The notes: generated by a model from the letters alone, not told the origin. Shown: positions 18,635 through 30,770, counted from the stretch's first letter. The stretch: DNA of 64,000 bases from Impatiens glandulifera (GCF_907164915.1 NC_061862.1:35837522-35901521); one strand, 5' to 3'. Made by a program: numbers and translations.

Positions 18635-21170
18635 GTAAATATATAGGATATTACTGTCATGGAGCAAAATCGCTTGTTGGTCCATACATGTATAATAATT
18701 CTTTTTATCTTTTTAATGATTTTTCTATATATAATTGTTTAAATAACACTCTACAATATATTTTTAATTACAGGATATTATTAGAATTCTCCTTCATTGA
18801 CTTCTGAATTTGAGCGGGTAGAACAATTTACTAAAATTGAATGAGGTAAGTTTAACTTGGTTCTGTGATTCTGTCTACATATTTACAAAGTTTTGATGAT
18901 TTTAATTTTATCATCCTTTTTGAACCTGTTTCGAAAGCACGATAAAAACTAAATGCAGAAAACTTATAAAACATCTAGTTAATGAACTAAAATGATCTCT
19001 ATTATTGCATTGACATGATTTTTTTTTATACTCACACTTCATTGAATGGTTGTAAATTGATGTATTTATTTAGTTCCTTTTTTTAATAAACAACTATTGA
19101 AAGTTTTATATCGAGTATGTTAAACATGATTAATCTCATATATGAAGGTGAATCAAATGAGAGACGTAAATATATTGGATATTGTTGCCATGGAGTAGAG
19201 TCACTCTCTCTATTATTGCATTGACATGATTTTTTTTATACTCACACTCACACTCTATTTAATGGTTGTAACTTGATGTATTTATTTAGTTATTTTTTTC
19301 ATATACAATTATTGAAACTTTTATGTTGGGTATGTTAAACATTATTAATCTCATATATGAAGGTGAATCAAATGAGAGACATAAATATATTGGATATTTT
19401 TGCCATGGAGTAGAGTCGCTGGTTGGTACATACATGTATTATAATTCAATTTACTTTTTAATGTATTTACTATATATGATTGTTTGAATAACACCATACA
19501 ATATATTTTCCATATAATATATTTTAATTGGAAGATATTATTAGAATCCTCAATCATTATATATGAGCGTTTATGATTTAAAGTAAGTTTTTTTTTACAT
19601 CTTATGTTTTTATGCATTATAATTTTATTTTTAGATGCATGTTATAATTTTTTTATGCATTATAGATTAAATAATTATAAGATTTCAAATTTAAAAAGTC
19701 CATGTTTAAATTATTAGCTATCTTTAGTTTTAGTTTAACTTTTGTTAAATGTTAAAATTATTAATAGAATAATATTAAATTTATTAAAATCTTATTTTAT
19801 ATTTTTTTATATTTAATAATATATAATTTAAATTTTAAATAAATTAAATTTAAATAAAAAATATTATTTTATTTTGTTTTATTTTTAACATATAATTATT
19901 ATTTTTTATATAAATTTATTTTCTCATTAAATTTTAATTTTGCATTAAATAATTTTTTATTAAATTTACATTTAATTTATAAAAATTAAAAATATTTAAT
20001 TTAATCTAATATTATATAAATTTTGCATTTAACTTATTTTATTAAATTTTCATTCAAACATATTATATTTTGTATTAAATTTTATTTATTTTATACCTAT
20101 ATATTACTTAAGAATATATGTTTTTTAAATATTCTTATTGTTTTTATAAATAATTTTAAATTTTGCATTAAACATTTTTTCCATTAAACTTATAAAAATA
20201 TTATTTTTTAATTTAAACTAATATAATTTAAATTTGCATTAAACTTATTTTTATGAAATTTAAATTATCATTAAACTTATTTAAAACATATTTTACATTA
20301 CATTTTATTTAAATTTACTTATATATTTCTTATATTAAAAATAATATTTAATTTTTAAATAATCTTATAATGTTTTTAATAATTTATAATTTTGACTTAA
20401 ATTTAAATTTATTATTAATTAATAAATAAAATTTATATTTTACTTTACATATTGAAATTGAATCTGCACTACACTTATCAAAAATGTAAAATTTTCAATT
20501 GAACTTATATTATATTATTAATTCATAAACAAATTTTTATATTTCTATAAAATTAAAATTTATATTAAATTTATTAAAATTATAAATTATTTTATTTAAT
20601 CAAATGTAATTTAAATTTTCATAAAATTTAAATTTTATATTAAAATGATTTTTTTAATTTAAATTTATATTAATTTTTTTTAAAACATATTTTGTATTAA
20701 AATTAATTTAGATTTTTACTTATATATTTTTATATTAAGAATATTATTTATTTTTAAAATATATTTATAATATTTATAAATAATTTTAAACTTTTAATTA
20801 AACTCAAATTTTGCTATATAATTGTATTTTCATTAAATTTAAATTTACATTAAATTTATTAAAATTTCATTTTTTCTATTTATTCTAATATAATTTAAAT
20901 TTTGTATTAAATTTTTAAATTTAAATTTGAATAAAACTTATTAAGAAATAAATAGTATTAAATTTTATTTAGATTTTTACTTATTTCTTATATTATAAAT
21001 ATTATTTAATTTTTTAAATAATCTTATGTTTATAAATAATTTTAAATTAAACTTATATTTATCACTAATTCATAAACAAACATATATATTTTATTTATTT
21101 CTATTAAATTTAAATTTTGAATTAGTATTAAATAACAAACCAATATTTGAGAAAGTAGATTGAATTATTT
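18635..21170 (+). repeat. Old, diverged copy of the ~4.2-kb gene-like unit
   Basis: Homologous to the array units at 30743-64000. It has the block-delta motif directly at the S2 junction and again at about 19120 and 19338, a block like GAGCGGGTAGAACAATTTAC (about 18812) followed by a good donor (GAGGTAAGT), a degraded block epsilon (about 19550-19590), then about 1.5 kb of AT-rich monomers. It ends with ACCAATATTTGAGAAA at 21149, as the later units do. The region 18997-19420 is a ~210-bp tandem duplication. Divergence from other units is much greater than among them. Confidence 0.7.
18997..19420 (+). repeat. ~210-bp tandem duplication containing block delta
   Basis: Two copies beginning with TCTATTATTGCATTGACATG and ending with the block that reads GAAGGTGAATCAAATGAGAG and GCCATGGAGTAGAGTC. 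Several differences between copies, so the event is not recent. Confidence 0.75.
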
Positions 21171-22060
21171 AATAACAATCATGATTTATTTAAAATAATG
21201 ATGTATTTTTTTTTAAAATTGAAATTGTACCTAAATTATTTGGTTTTTTTTGACTATTTTAATTTAATTATTTAAATAACTAAAATTAATTAAATATAAT
21301 TTTTTATTTCTTAAAATATTTAATTTATTATATAAAATACTAAAATATTATATATTTTAAATTATTATTTATTATTTTATTATTATATATTAATAACATT
21401 TAAGTCATTAAATATTATTTATTAAAATATTTAATTTATTATATAAAATACTAAAATATTATATATTTTAAATTATTATTTATTATTTTATTATTTTATA
21501 TTAATAACATTTAAGTCATTCTATCAAAAAAAAAAAAAAAACAAATGTCTTATCTCATCAAATTTTCACTAATTTTTATTTTATTAATTTATAATATATT
21601 TTAAGAAATATGATAAACATATAATATACTAATATTAAAAATAAAAAAATAATAATAATTTAACCTAAAAATTCAGTAAAGTTGGTAACATAAAAATGAG
21701 TCACTGATACAAAAACAAATAAAAAAAATTCTCTCATTAATAATTATTTGTTGTTTTAAATTTAAAGTAAGGTGAATGTAACTTGTAACATTGAAATAAT
21801 ATATATAATAATATGATAAAATTAAATGATTTGGTCTCCCTATTAACACGCAATTTTTACCCATCCGTATAACACTACAAATAAAAAAAGTCTTCAAGGA
21901 CTTGTTTGATCTTAGTTATTTTTTGAATTTAACTTGTTTGATAGAAAATATATTATTTAAGAATTTTGTAGAATAAATTATCAAAATGTTCTTTTATATT
22001 AAAATTTAAATTTAAATTTAAATTAGCATAATATAATAAACTTTTTAATATTTTAATTAA
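21171..22060. other. AT-rich intergenic DNA
   Basis: Very AT-rich with poly-A (15 A at about 21527). It includes a tandem pair at 21312-21520. No supported gene. Confidence 0.6.
21312..21520. repeat. 111-bp tandem duplication
   Basis: The phrase TAATTTATTATATAAAATAC starts at about 21321 and again at 21432, and the following ~90 bp are almost identical, ending AACATTTAAGTCATT in both. Confidence 0.8.
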
Positions 22061-22069
22061 TTAATTAAG

Positions 22070-22560
22070 TTATAATGGTTAAAATTATAATAACAATAAA
22101 AAATATATTTTTTAAATTAAAAAACCAAAAATACTCAAGATTAAATTATCTTGAAAGTGTGAGTTAGAGAAGATAACAATAAAATTAGTAATACTAGATA
22201 AACTTCTTTTATGAAAAAACTTTAAATGAATTCACTTTCTAAAAAATTATATGTAATCAATTTTATTTTTATTTTTGTTAAAATGTGATATTTGATCTCT
22301 TAAAAATCATTCTTATCGCTTAAATTATTTAAGACTTAATTAGTTCAGTGATAAAATACAAATTTTGTTAGTAAAATCACGAGTATAAGTATTTATATAA
22401 AATCAGGACTACGACTTCGACATTGATAGAAATGTGTAGCTAATGATTTTTAACAAGTAATGATGAAAAGCTATAAAAGAACAATCCATAAAAAAAATAA
22501 ACTTAACCTCTTGGCAGTGTGAAGACAAAAACTTTTGTTTTATTTTTTTCTCTCACAAAT
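22070..22560 (+). repeat. Dispersed repeat copy 1
   Basis: About 480 bp related to 26840-27335 in the same orientation. Shared phrases include AAAATACTC..GATTAAATTATC, GAATTC.CTTTCT, TTCTTATCGCTTAAA, AAAATCACGAGT and GTGAAGACAAAAACTTTTG. Probably a fragment of an unidentified transposon; no terminal repeats recognised. Confidence 0.65.
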
Positions 22561-22679
22561 ATTTAAAGTTTATAGGCTCTTTTGCATAAAAATCAGTTTT
22601 TTTTTATTTATTAAAATAATTATGGTATGAAAAGCTTGAACCCATTATTTTGTTGTCCAAAATAAACTTTTTACTAAAT

Positions 22680-23490
22680 TATTATTTGGGTTTAAATTTT
22701 AAAGCATTTTATTAAATAAGGTTCGAACTTTAAGTTTAATCATTTGGAGCCCTAACAATTTGAAGTTTTCCTAAATAAATGTTCAATAGTATGTTTTAAT
22801 TGACATGATTTTATTTTGTTTTTATTTAATTTCCACTTAACATATTACCTGAACCCTTAAAATATTTTTTTTTATGATCAACTCTTCCATATTCTCCATC
22901 AAGTTTCATCTAATCCTCGTCATACCCATGTTCATCTTCTTTTCTTCTTCAAAACACCACCCTTTCTTCGGACCCCATTTTTGTCTAAGTACTAACCACT
23001 ATTTATTTCATATTCAAATGTCAAAACCAAAATGATATATTTCCTTTTTCAAGCTTTATAGAATTAAAGGTCCAAAATAACAAGAGAAACCTATAAAAAG
23101 TAAGAAAAATCAAACTAGAAGATTTTATTTCTTCTAGTAATGGTTAAAGCCAAAATAAATACACATGTGAATGAATAGACTTGTACACAACTCAATACTT
23201 TAAAGAGAATACAGTCAAATACAAATTACATATAAAAAATTGGAAAAAGGGTGGTGCTTTGAAGAAAATGGGGTTTGATGGAGTAGAAGATGAAGGTCAA
23301 TGCTCAGTAGAGAATGTGAAGGAGGAGAGTGTTTGATTTTAAAAAAGTGTTATTTCAAGGGTCCAAATAATATACCAAGTGACAACAGAATGAATGTTCG
23401 TTTGAAGAAAAATATGAGATGGTTAAATGTTTAATAGTTTGAACCCTAAATGACTCAACTTAGAGTTCGATTATATATAGAAAATGGACC
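22680..23490. repeat. Long imperfect inverted repeat
   Basis: The left arm (about 22690-23000) and right arm (about 23240-23490) are imperfect reverse complements. For example CACCACCCTTTCTTC at 22957 pairs with GGGTGGTGCTTTGAAGA at 23249, and the AAGTTCGAACC-type motifs lie near both outer ends. The spacer is about 240 bp. This is consistent with two head-to-head copies of one element or a fold-back transposon; a transcript would form a long hairpin. Confidence 0.6.
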
Positions 23491-23940
23491 ATTTTTTATA
23501 TATATTCTAACACTAAATTATATGAGTTTAATTTTGTATTATTTGTTGTGACAATTTTCATACTCTTAAATAGGCTTGTGGGAAATATGGTATTAATATA
23601 TTTAATTATCATAGAATATATTTAATTATCATAGGTTAGAATTAGGTATTTAGGTCACCCTTATATTCCTTAGAAAGGGTCTTTATTACATGTATATGTT
23701 TTAAAAAATTGAAAGTTGGATCACGTACTTCTATCTTTATATAATATATAGGAGTATAGTATAGATGTATATTATAATTAGTGTGATATAGTCATAAATA
23801 ACGTTAATTAATAAATTCTAAAAAGATATTTTGTCATTGACCCTCATAATGGGCCTTATCTAAAATATATAATCACAAATGTACCATGCCATATACCTTA
23901 CATAACAATACATTTTTCTATTTTTTAAAGGATGAAATTA
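23491..23940. other. Unassigned AT-rich DNA
   Basis: No gene, RNA or repeat recognised. Confidence 0.5.
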
Positions 23941-25080
23941 TTTTATTAATATAAGTAATCGATTAAATCACAACTAAATATTAAAAACCTATAAAAAAAT
24001 AATTCAGATCAATTTAGACATTATTTGTCATAAATAAGACCAATTAAAAATATTTATCAGAAAAATCACTAATAAAAATAACAACTCAAAATAAGTTTGA
24101 CACATAAGAGACTCAAAATACTGGTGAATCGAGTCATTTTTATGTATTTCACTTGCCGATCAAATAATTTTAGACATTTAAATTATTTTTTTGTTATGTA
24201 CTATATCATCGCTTCTTCACTAATATCTACATCGTTTTCAATTATTCAGCAAAATATCCAAAGAATATTGGTGTGTATATATATATATACATGTATTTCT
24301 ACACTATTAAAAAAACATTTAGAAAAGATAATGGACTATTAATATTAAATCATTAACATTTTTAACCACTATAAATATAATAGTTGGTTAAAAGGAATCA
24401 ATCATGTATTCATGTCATATATGTATATATATATAATATAATTTGGCATCCTATAAAAAAATATACTTGAAAATTCATTATCAAAACTTATAGTTATCAT
24501 TTCAACTTCATTTTATTAATATAATTAATCGATTAAATCACAACTAAATATTAAAAACCTATAAAAAAAATAACTCAGTTCAATTTAGACATTATTTGTC
24601 ATAAATAAGACCAATTAAAAATATTTATCAGAAAAATCACTAATAAAAATAACAACTCAAAATAAGTTTGACAGATAAGAGACTCAAAATACTGGTGAAT
24701 CGAGTCATTTTTATGTATTTCACTTGCTGATCAAATAATTTTAGACATTTAAATTATTTTTGTTATGTACTATATCATCGCTTCTTCACTAATATCTATA
24801 TTGTTTTCAATTATTCAGCAAAATTTCTAAAGAATATTGGTGTATATATATATATACATGTATTTCTACACTATTAAAAAAACATTTAGAAAAGATAATG
24901 GACTATTAATATTAAATCATTAACATTTTTAACCACTATAAATATAATAGTTGGTTAAAAGGAATCAATCATGTATTCATGTCATATATGTATATATATA
25001 ATATAATTTGGCATCCTATAAAAAAAAATATACTTGAAAATTCATTAACAAAACTTATAGTTATCATTTCAACTTCATTC
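23941..25080. repeat. 570-bp tandem duplication
   Basis: Two copies with a period of 570 bp: GATTAAATCACAACTAAATA occurs at 23961 and 24531. Identity is high throughout, with small indels and different lengths of the internal TA microsatellite (about 24275 and 24843). The small ORF in copy 1 is not conserved as coding sequence. Confidence 0.85.
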
Positions 25081-25620
25081 ATTCATGCTATAACGACTAT
25101 TTCATAAACAAATGATAATGCAGTTTCTTTTTCTACAATTGTGGAATTTGGTGTGTTTTAACCAATTTTACTTAAAAAAAAGTTGTTATCATTATTCCAA
25201 CACTAGCTATAACTTTAATTTTTTCCCATTAAAATAGTAGATGATCGGCCCCATCATCCATGGAAGTTGTATTTGACCATTTCCTTTTTCTTTTACTTAT
25301 TGTCCATATTTAAATTAGAACAATTTGTATTTTAAAAAAATAGTAAAGAATACTATCAATTTCTGTCTATAATTAAACCGAACATATAATTTGTTAAAAT
25401 AAAGAAAAGAAATATAATAAAAATGAAGTAAAATAATAAAATATAATGCAAGGGTAAGATATTTGTATAGAGTATTACTGGCTGGGCCAATACCATGGCG
25501 AGCTCTAGTTTGATCTAAGGTCCCCAATTGGACTAATATATGTTTGGTAGATGTTAGTATGAGCCCATTAAAAATATTAGACGGAGCAAAAAATAAATTA
25601 AACGGACAAATTTTTTTTAA
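25081..25620. other. Unassigned AT-rich DNA
   Basis: No supported gene. A short GC-richer patch (about 25478-25525) has no recognisable identity. Confidence 0.5.
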
Positions 25621-26335
25621 TATTTCACAAGTATGTTAAACGGGCCAAAACGTGTTAAACATGTCAAAACGTATAAAACATGTTAAAATGTGTCAAAAGT
25701 TTCAAGACATGTTAAATGTATCGTTAAACATGGCAAAACATGTAAATTGTGCCAAAAATATGTTAAATGTGATAAAAATTTGTTAAAACTTTTCAAATGT
25801 GTTAAACGTGCCAAAAACGTATTAAATGTGTCCAAACATGTTAAACGTGTTAAAATGTCAAAAACATGTTAAACGTGCCAAAAACATGGAAAACGTGCCA
25901 AAATATGAAAAACGTGCTAAATGTGCCAAAACGTGTTTAATGTGCTAAAATATGTTAAACGTGCCAAAAATGTGATAAATCTGTCAAAACGTGTTAAACG
26001 TGCCAAAAACGTGTTGAAGATATTAAAAATGTGTTAAACATGCCAAAAATGTGTAAAACTTGTAAAAAATGTGTTAAATGTGTTAAACGTGCCAAAAACG
26101 TGAAAAACATGTTAAACATGTGAAAAACATGTTAAACGCGTGTTAAACATGCCAAAAATGTGAAAAACGTGTTAAACATGTCAAAATGAGTGAAAAACAT
26201 GTTAAACGTATTAAAAATATCAAAAACGTGAAAAACATGTTAAACATGTCAAAAACGTGAAAAACGTGTTAAACGTGTATAAACGTGTTAAACATGTCAA
26301 AAACGTGTTAAACGTGCTAAAAATGTAAAAACATA
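25620..26335. repeat. GTTAAACGTG minisatellite
   Basis: About 700 bp built from degenerate ~20-22-bp units of the type GTTAAACGTG-CCAAAAACGTG. ACGTG and ACATG alternate and GCC/GTC/GTT varies between units. Array order is irregular, so it has decayed since amplification. Open frames through it are artefacts of the repeat. Confidence 0.85.
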
Positions 26336-26720
26336 TTTAAGAAATTAACATTTTGAACCGATATTTTATTTTTGAATTTAGGAAGTTAAAATGTCGAACC
26401 AATATTTTTATTTTTAATATATTAAGTTAACGTGTTGAATTGATATATTTTCAATCAAAATCGAAACTTAAAAATATCTTTTGACTTTGAGCTATCATAA
26501 TTAGTTTTGTGAAACTAATATTTTAATAAAATAGATAATATATATTAAAATTATTTTTATTATATTTTATTTTATAAACATAAAAATTGAGATTGAATTA
26601 CAATTCTATAATTTTTCCAAACATAAGAATTGGGATTGAATTACAATTCTATAATTTTTTTAAACATAAGAATTGAATTGTAATTCAATGCCAATTCTCA
26701 TGTAATTGAGTTTCCAATTC
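26336..26720. repeat. Short tandem and inverted repeats (~45-50 bp)
   Basis: Three loose copies of a ~45-50-bp unit with GAACCGATATTTTAT-like cores (26340-26460). They are followed by two copies of AATTACAATTCTATAATTTT (about 26597 and 26638) and then an inverted partner with TTGTAATTCAATGCCAATTC (about 26677). The inverted part could end a small MITE-like element, but no target duplication was identified. Confidence 0.5.
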
Positions 26721-26839
26721 CAATTCCACTGATCCAAACATACGATGATGTTTCAAAAATTAAAGATTACAACTAGTACAAGTTCACCTTAAATGCACTT
26801 GTGGATAGTGCTCTAAAGTGGCATGAAAATAATTAAGTG

Positions 26840-27335
26840 ATGACGATTAAAATTATAATAATATAATAAAGAATATATTTTTTAAAATTTAAGAAAAACA
26901 AAAATACTCTAGATTAAATTATCTCGAAAGGGTGAGTTAGAGAAAGTAAGAATACTATCAGTAATACAAAATAAACTTCCTTATGAAACAACTTCAAATG
27001 AATTCCCTTTCTTAAAAATTATATGTAATCATTTTTTTATTTTTATTTTAAACCTTGATATTTGATCTCATAAGTCTTAAGAACTATTCTTATCGCTTAA
27101 ACTATTAATGACGTAATTAGTTCGGTGATAAAGTACACAAATTTTGTTCGTAAAATCACGAGTTTAAGTATTTATATAAAAACGGGACAAAATTACGACT
27201 TAGACATAAGATAGAAATTTGTACCTAATGATTTTTTAATATAGTAATGAATAATGATGAACAAGCTATAAACAAACAAGCCATAAAAAGATAAATGTGA
27301 CCCTCTTGGTAGAGTGAAGACAAAAACTTTTGTTT
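26840..27335 (+). repeat. Dispersed repeat copy 2
   Basis: Same-orientation partner of 22070-22560. Both end with the GTGAAGACAAAAACTTTTGTTTT segment. The two copies bracket about 4.3 kb that contains the inverted repeat, the 570-bp duplication and the minisatellite. Confidence 0.65.
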
Positions 27336-27579
27336 TGTTTTTTGTCTAAAAAATATTTCACTATATGAAATCTTCCATAAAATATTTGGACTTGCATAAA
27401 ATTTATTAAAATTATGTTAAGATATTACATTTAGATAAATTAAATTAGATTTTTTTTTCAACAATCCAAAATTTCTTCAATAGAAAGAGGTTAGCCAGAC
27501 AAGTCATATCAGATTCAAATCTTCATCCTAAAGAAATTAATAATACCTCATTTTTCGTGCCTCCAAATAGTAAAAAAAC

Positions 27580-27730
27580 TATTATATATATATATATATA
27601 TATAAATAAATTTAACAATAAGAATTGATCTAACGATTAAAATGTTTGTGGTTTAACTTATAAGATTAAAATGACAAAGACTGAAATGACAATAGACAAT
27701 GGTGGTATATATATATATATATATATGAGG
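27580..27730. repeat. Two TA microsatellites
   Basis: (TA)n runs of about 20 bp at 27583-27604 and 27706-27727, separated by unassigned AT-rich sequence. Confidence 0.85.
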
Positions 27731-27741
27731 ATTAAAAAAAT

Positions 27742-27945
27742 GAATTGAGATGAATTGTTAATAATGTATATTTCAAAAAGAATGTAATTAAATTGACAAT
27801 GTTATCCTAACAAATATGCATAAAAATGTGAGAGAGTAAGAATGTGTTGAGAAGAATTGTTAATAATGTATATTTCAAAGAGAATGTAACTAAATTGACA
27901 AAAATTGATAACAAATATGCGTAAAAATGTGAGAGAATGTATTGT
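27742..27945. repeat. ~105-bp tandem duplication
   Basis: GAATTGTTAATAATGTATAT occurs near 27750 and again near 27855, with similar following sequence ending AAAAATGTGAGAGA in both. Confidence 0.75.
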
Positions 27946-28540
27946 TGCTTAAAAATCATTAAACAAAGAAGTATTTTGATTCAATTATGTTTATTTATAA
28001 AATAATATTTATTTAATTATATATATATATTTATTATGTTTAAATAATTTTCAAACATTTATCATATAATATATAATAATAAAACAATTTTAAATTTGAT
28101 ACAACAAATTTTAAAAATATTTTAATTATATTTTTTTGTATTATTTTTTATTATATATAAAAATAAAATTATATATATATATATTAAATTATTAATATTA
28201 TATAACTTAATCTAAAAAATTAAAAAATTGAAATTACAATAAAAACTCATATAATATTTTGTATTAATTTAATAAAATGTTAAGTTTTAAATTTTGAAAT
28301 TTGACTTGATGAGATCTAGGAAAGATATTTAAGAAAAATTCTCAATCAACCTGTTGGAACAGAAAATTCCCAAAAAAAATCAAGACAATTAAAAGAAAAT
28401 TTTAACAGAAAATTCCTAAAATTAAAAAAGTAAATCTGAAAAGAAACCCAAAAACCAATAAAATTAAAACCTAAATCTTAAGGAAATCTAAAACCTATCT
28501 ATCTTCCTTCTTATAAACTCTCTTTTTCTATGCACCGTAT
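27946..28540. other. AT-rich intergenic DNA
   Basis: Low-complexity TA-rich sequence, then an A-rich stretch from about 28340. No gene recognised. Confidence 0.5.
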
Positions 28541-28988
28541 ATAGCCGTCTTCATTGGGCTCGCTTGAAGTTGCGCCTAGAAATCAAACGATGAACTCTCT
28601 CTTTCATGTCTATTCCTCTTCTCCATCGTCACTGCGTTAGGGTTGAAGCAGTCTTCCATGTCTATTCCTCTTCTCCATCATCATTGCGTTCGGGTTGAAG
28701 CAGGTCATTCGGTCAAACCAGTTAATGATCTTCACGATCATATTAACAGAACTACTCTTCGGATTGGGTATCTGGTCTCGGCGGTCGCTTCGGTTGATGA
28801 ATAGGACTCTTGGATTTGGTAGTATTATGGATCGCGGATCGCTTTCCCTCTACTGATTTTGGTTAGTTCTGTTCTTCTCTTTTCCGTTTGTATTGTTTTA
28901 TATATGCTTTTACTCATTAGTCTGTGTTTGATTGTTTCAGTTTCTTTGTTTATTTATTTGTTGTTGTAAGTTTGGCCAATGATATTCC
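28541..28988 (+). other. 5'-UTR/intron-like leader with 52-bp tandem duplication
   Basis: Base composition changes to that of plant gene leaders, with TC-rich and GC-richer DNA. A 52-bp segment starting CATGTCTATTCCTCTTCTCC is repeated at 28605 and 28657. An intron-like stretch with GGTTAGTTCTG near 28860 and TTGATTGTTTCAG near 28929-28941 precedes the GH17 fragment. It may be the leader of a gene captured with it. Confidence 0.4.
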
Positions 28989-29486
28989 TTGCATACCGAG
29001 TTCATCTGGAACCCATCTGGAACCCTGGAGAAGGCGGGTTTTGGGAAAACAGAGGTGATTGTTTCAGAAACAGGGTGGGCTTCTAAAGGTGATGCGAATG
29101 AAGTTGGGGCGAATGCTAGGACTTATAATAAAAATCTACGAAAGAGATTGTTGAAGAAGAAGGGTACTCCTTATAGGCCGAAGAGAACTGTGAAGGGATA
29201 TGTTTTCTCATTGTTTAATGAGAATCTGAAACCGGGTCCTACTTCTGAGAGGAATTTCGGATTGTTTAAGGCTGATGGAAGTACTGCTTATGATATTGGG
29301 TTTAGGGGTCTTGTACCCTCTTCGGGTTCGTCATTTAAGATTAAGGTTAGTATTTATTGTTCTTTAATCATTAACTTGTCTTTTTTTCTATTATATACTT
29401 ATCCAATGTAGAATTTCAGGTTCGACGGTTGGACAAACATGGCGGCATGGGCTATGGCCACTCTGTTTCTCATTCATTTCAGTTAG
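28989..29486 (+). pseudogene. GH17 beta-1,3-glucanase C-terminal fragment
   Basis: Glucan endo-1,3-beta-glucosidases (GH17) hydrolyse callose in the wall or at the plasma membrane. This fragment covers only about the last third. The conserved nucleophile region VSETGWAS is present, followed by NARTYNKNLRKRLLKKKGTP, YVFSLFNENLKPGPTSERNF and GLFKADGSTAYDIGF, all typical of the GPI-anchored plant subgroup. The N-terminal two-thirds with the proton donor are missing. A likely intron runs 29346-29419 (GTTAGT...TTTCAG). The second exon encodes a short hydrophobic tail like a GPI-attachment end, stop at 29484, but it is out of frame with exon 1 by that splice. A truncated, captured or decayed copy. 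Confidence 0.8.
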
Positions 29487-29639
29487 AATCAATAATACAT
29501 TGTAATTTTTATTTGTTCATTTTAAATAAAGCTCTCAAACTCATTCATGAACAGAGAATCCTCTAATTTGTCTTTTTTTTCATACACAAAATGTTAAAAT
29601 ATGTCATTCTAGTTCAAAATTTGACCATATGTAGAGGCT

Positions 29640-30770
29640 CTCACCCTGAGAGATTCAAGAGTTTGTTACTGAGTCGGAACGAGAAGAATTCGCTGTCAAA
29701 CTACAAGAATAAGAGGATTGGCTGTATGAAGATGGGGAGGATGAGACTAAAGGAGTACACGTTGATTAACTTGATGAACACAAGAAGGTACTATTTTCAA
29801 TACTCTCCATCTTTTGAATTTGGAGAAATTTCTTTTAGCCTAACTTCAAAAACCAAATTTGTAGCAAGGTGATCCTATTGAAGAGCGCCACAAGGAACAT
29901 ACAAAGAAGGGTTCAGTGATAGACCAGCTTGTGTATTGCATCAATAGCTACATAGAGGCTGCAATGTCAACTGATCCCAAGTTCGATCATATTGAATTAT
30001 CGGATAAAGAAAAGGATAGATACACAATTGTTTTTTTTATACAAAATGTATTAAGATTTTTTTTTCATATAATCTCTCTGTTTTACATATATTAGTAACA
30101 CCTTGTTTGGAGTTTGGAAGAAGACCTCTAAAACACCATTGTGTTATTTTAGTCTAATTTATTTAAAATCTCCGATCAAAAGCCCCAGATTTGTTTTCAA
30201 ACAAGAAGTTAGATTAAGTTCTTAAATTTTCCAAAACAAGCCTAACTTAAAAAAGTCTTCTTTCTCATACGGTAGTGTTTATCACTTAATATGCTGTTTT
30301 TTAAGCATTTTTTAAAATTGGATAATGATCCATAAAAATCTACATTTGACTAAATTCACAATGATATTTATATCAAATGAAGCTAAAATTCATATTTTAA
30401 TCCAGTTCTTGATTTAAAAAATAATCTTAACACCAAAAAAAAAATTACACTATAATTTCGATAGTGATCTAAAAAATAATCTGAATGAAAATGATCTTAC
30501 CAATTGACAATTTTTCAATGAATGAAAGATTGCAACAACATACATGTTTCTTCCAAATAGTCTGGAAAATTATATTTTTAGTTTAGTTATTAAAGTTTAT
30601 CTAAATTTACTTTCTTTCTTATGTGTTGTAGAATTAAAGTGGTTATATGCAGATTTCTTACTATTACATATTGTATTTTCAAGTACTAAATGAGTGTGTG
30701 GAAGCTGAAGGTTGGTTAAGAAAGAAAAAGCAGCTGCATGATTCTTCCTTATATATTAGTTCAAGTAAGT
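29640..30770 (+). pseudogene. Hsp110-type Hsp70 (HSP70-14/15-like) C-terminal fragment
   Basis: Hsp110 proteins are cytosolic nucleotide-exchange factors and holdases for Hsp70. The first block (about 29640-29787) encodes FVTESEREEFAVKLQE, then a stop, EDWLYEDGEDETKGVHV, another stop, and DEHKK. A 77-bp intron (29788-29864, GTACTA...TTTGTAG) follows. Block two (29865 to about 30014) encodes QGDPIEERHKEHTKKGSVID and CINSYIEAAMSTDPKFDHIE. After about 640 bp, block three (about 30695-30745) encodes VLNECVEAEGWLRKKKQ. These match the helical C-terminal domain in order. ATPase and peptide-binding domains are absent. In-frame stops make it a pseudogene. Its right end runs into the ~4.2-kb array. 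Confidence 0.85.

Noticed and set aside
25690..25872. ORF with repeated KHVK/CVK-like motifs
   Set aside because: A by-product of the minisatellite; the frame is not maintained across the array.
25620..26335. CRISPR-like array
   Set aside because: Repeats and gaps are irregular, there are no unique spacers of fixed length, and the DNA is eukaryotic.
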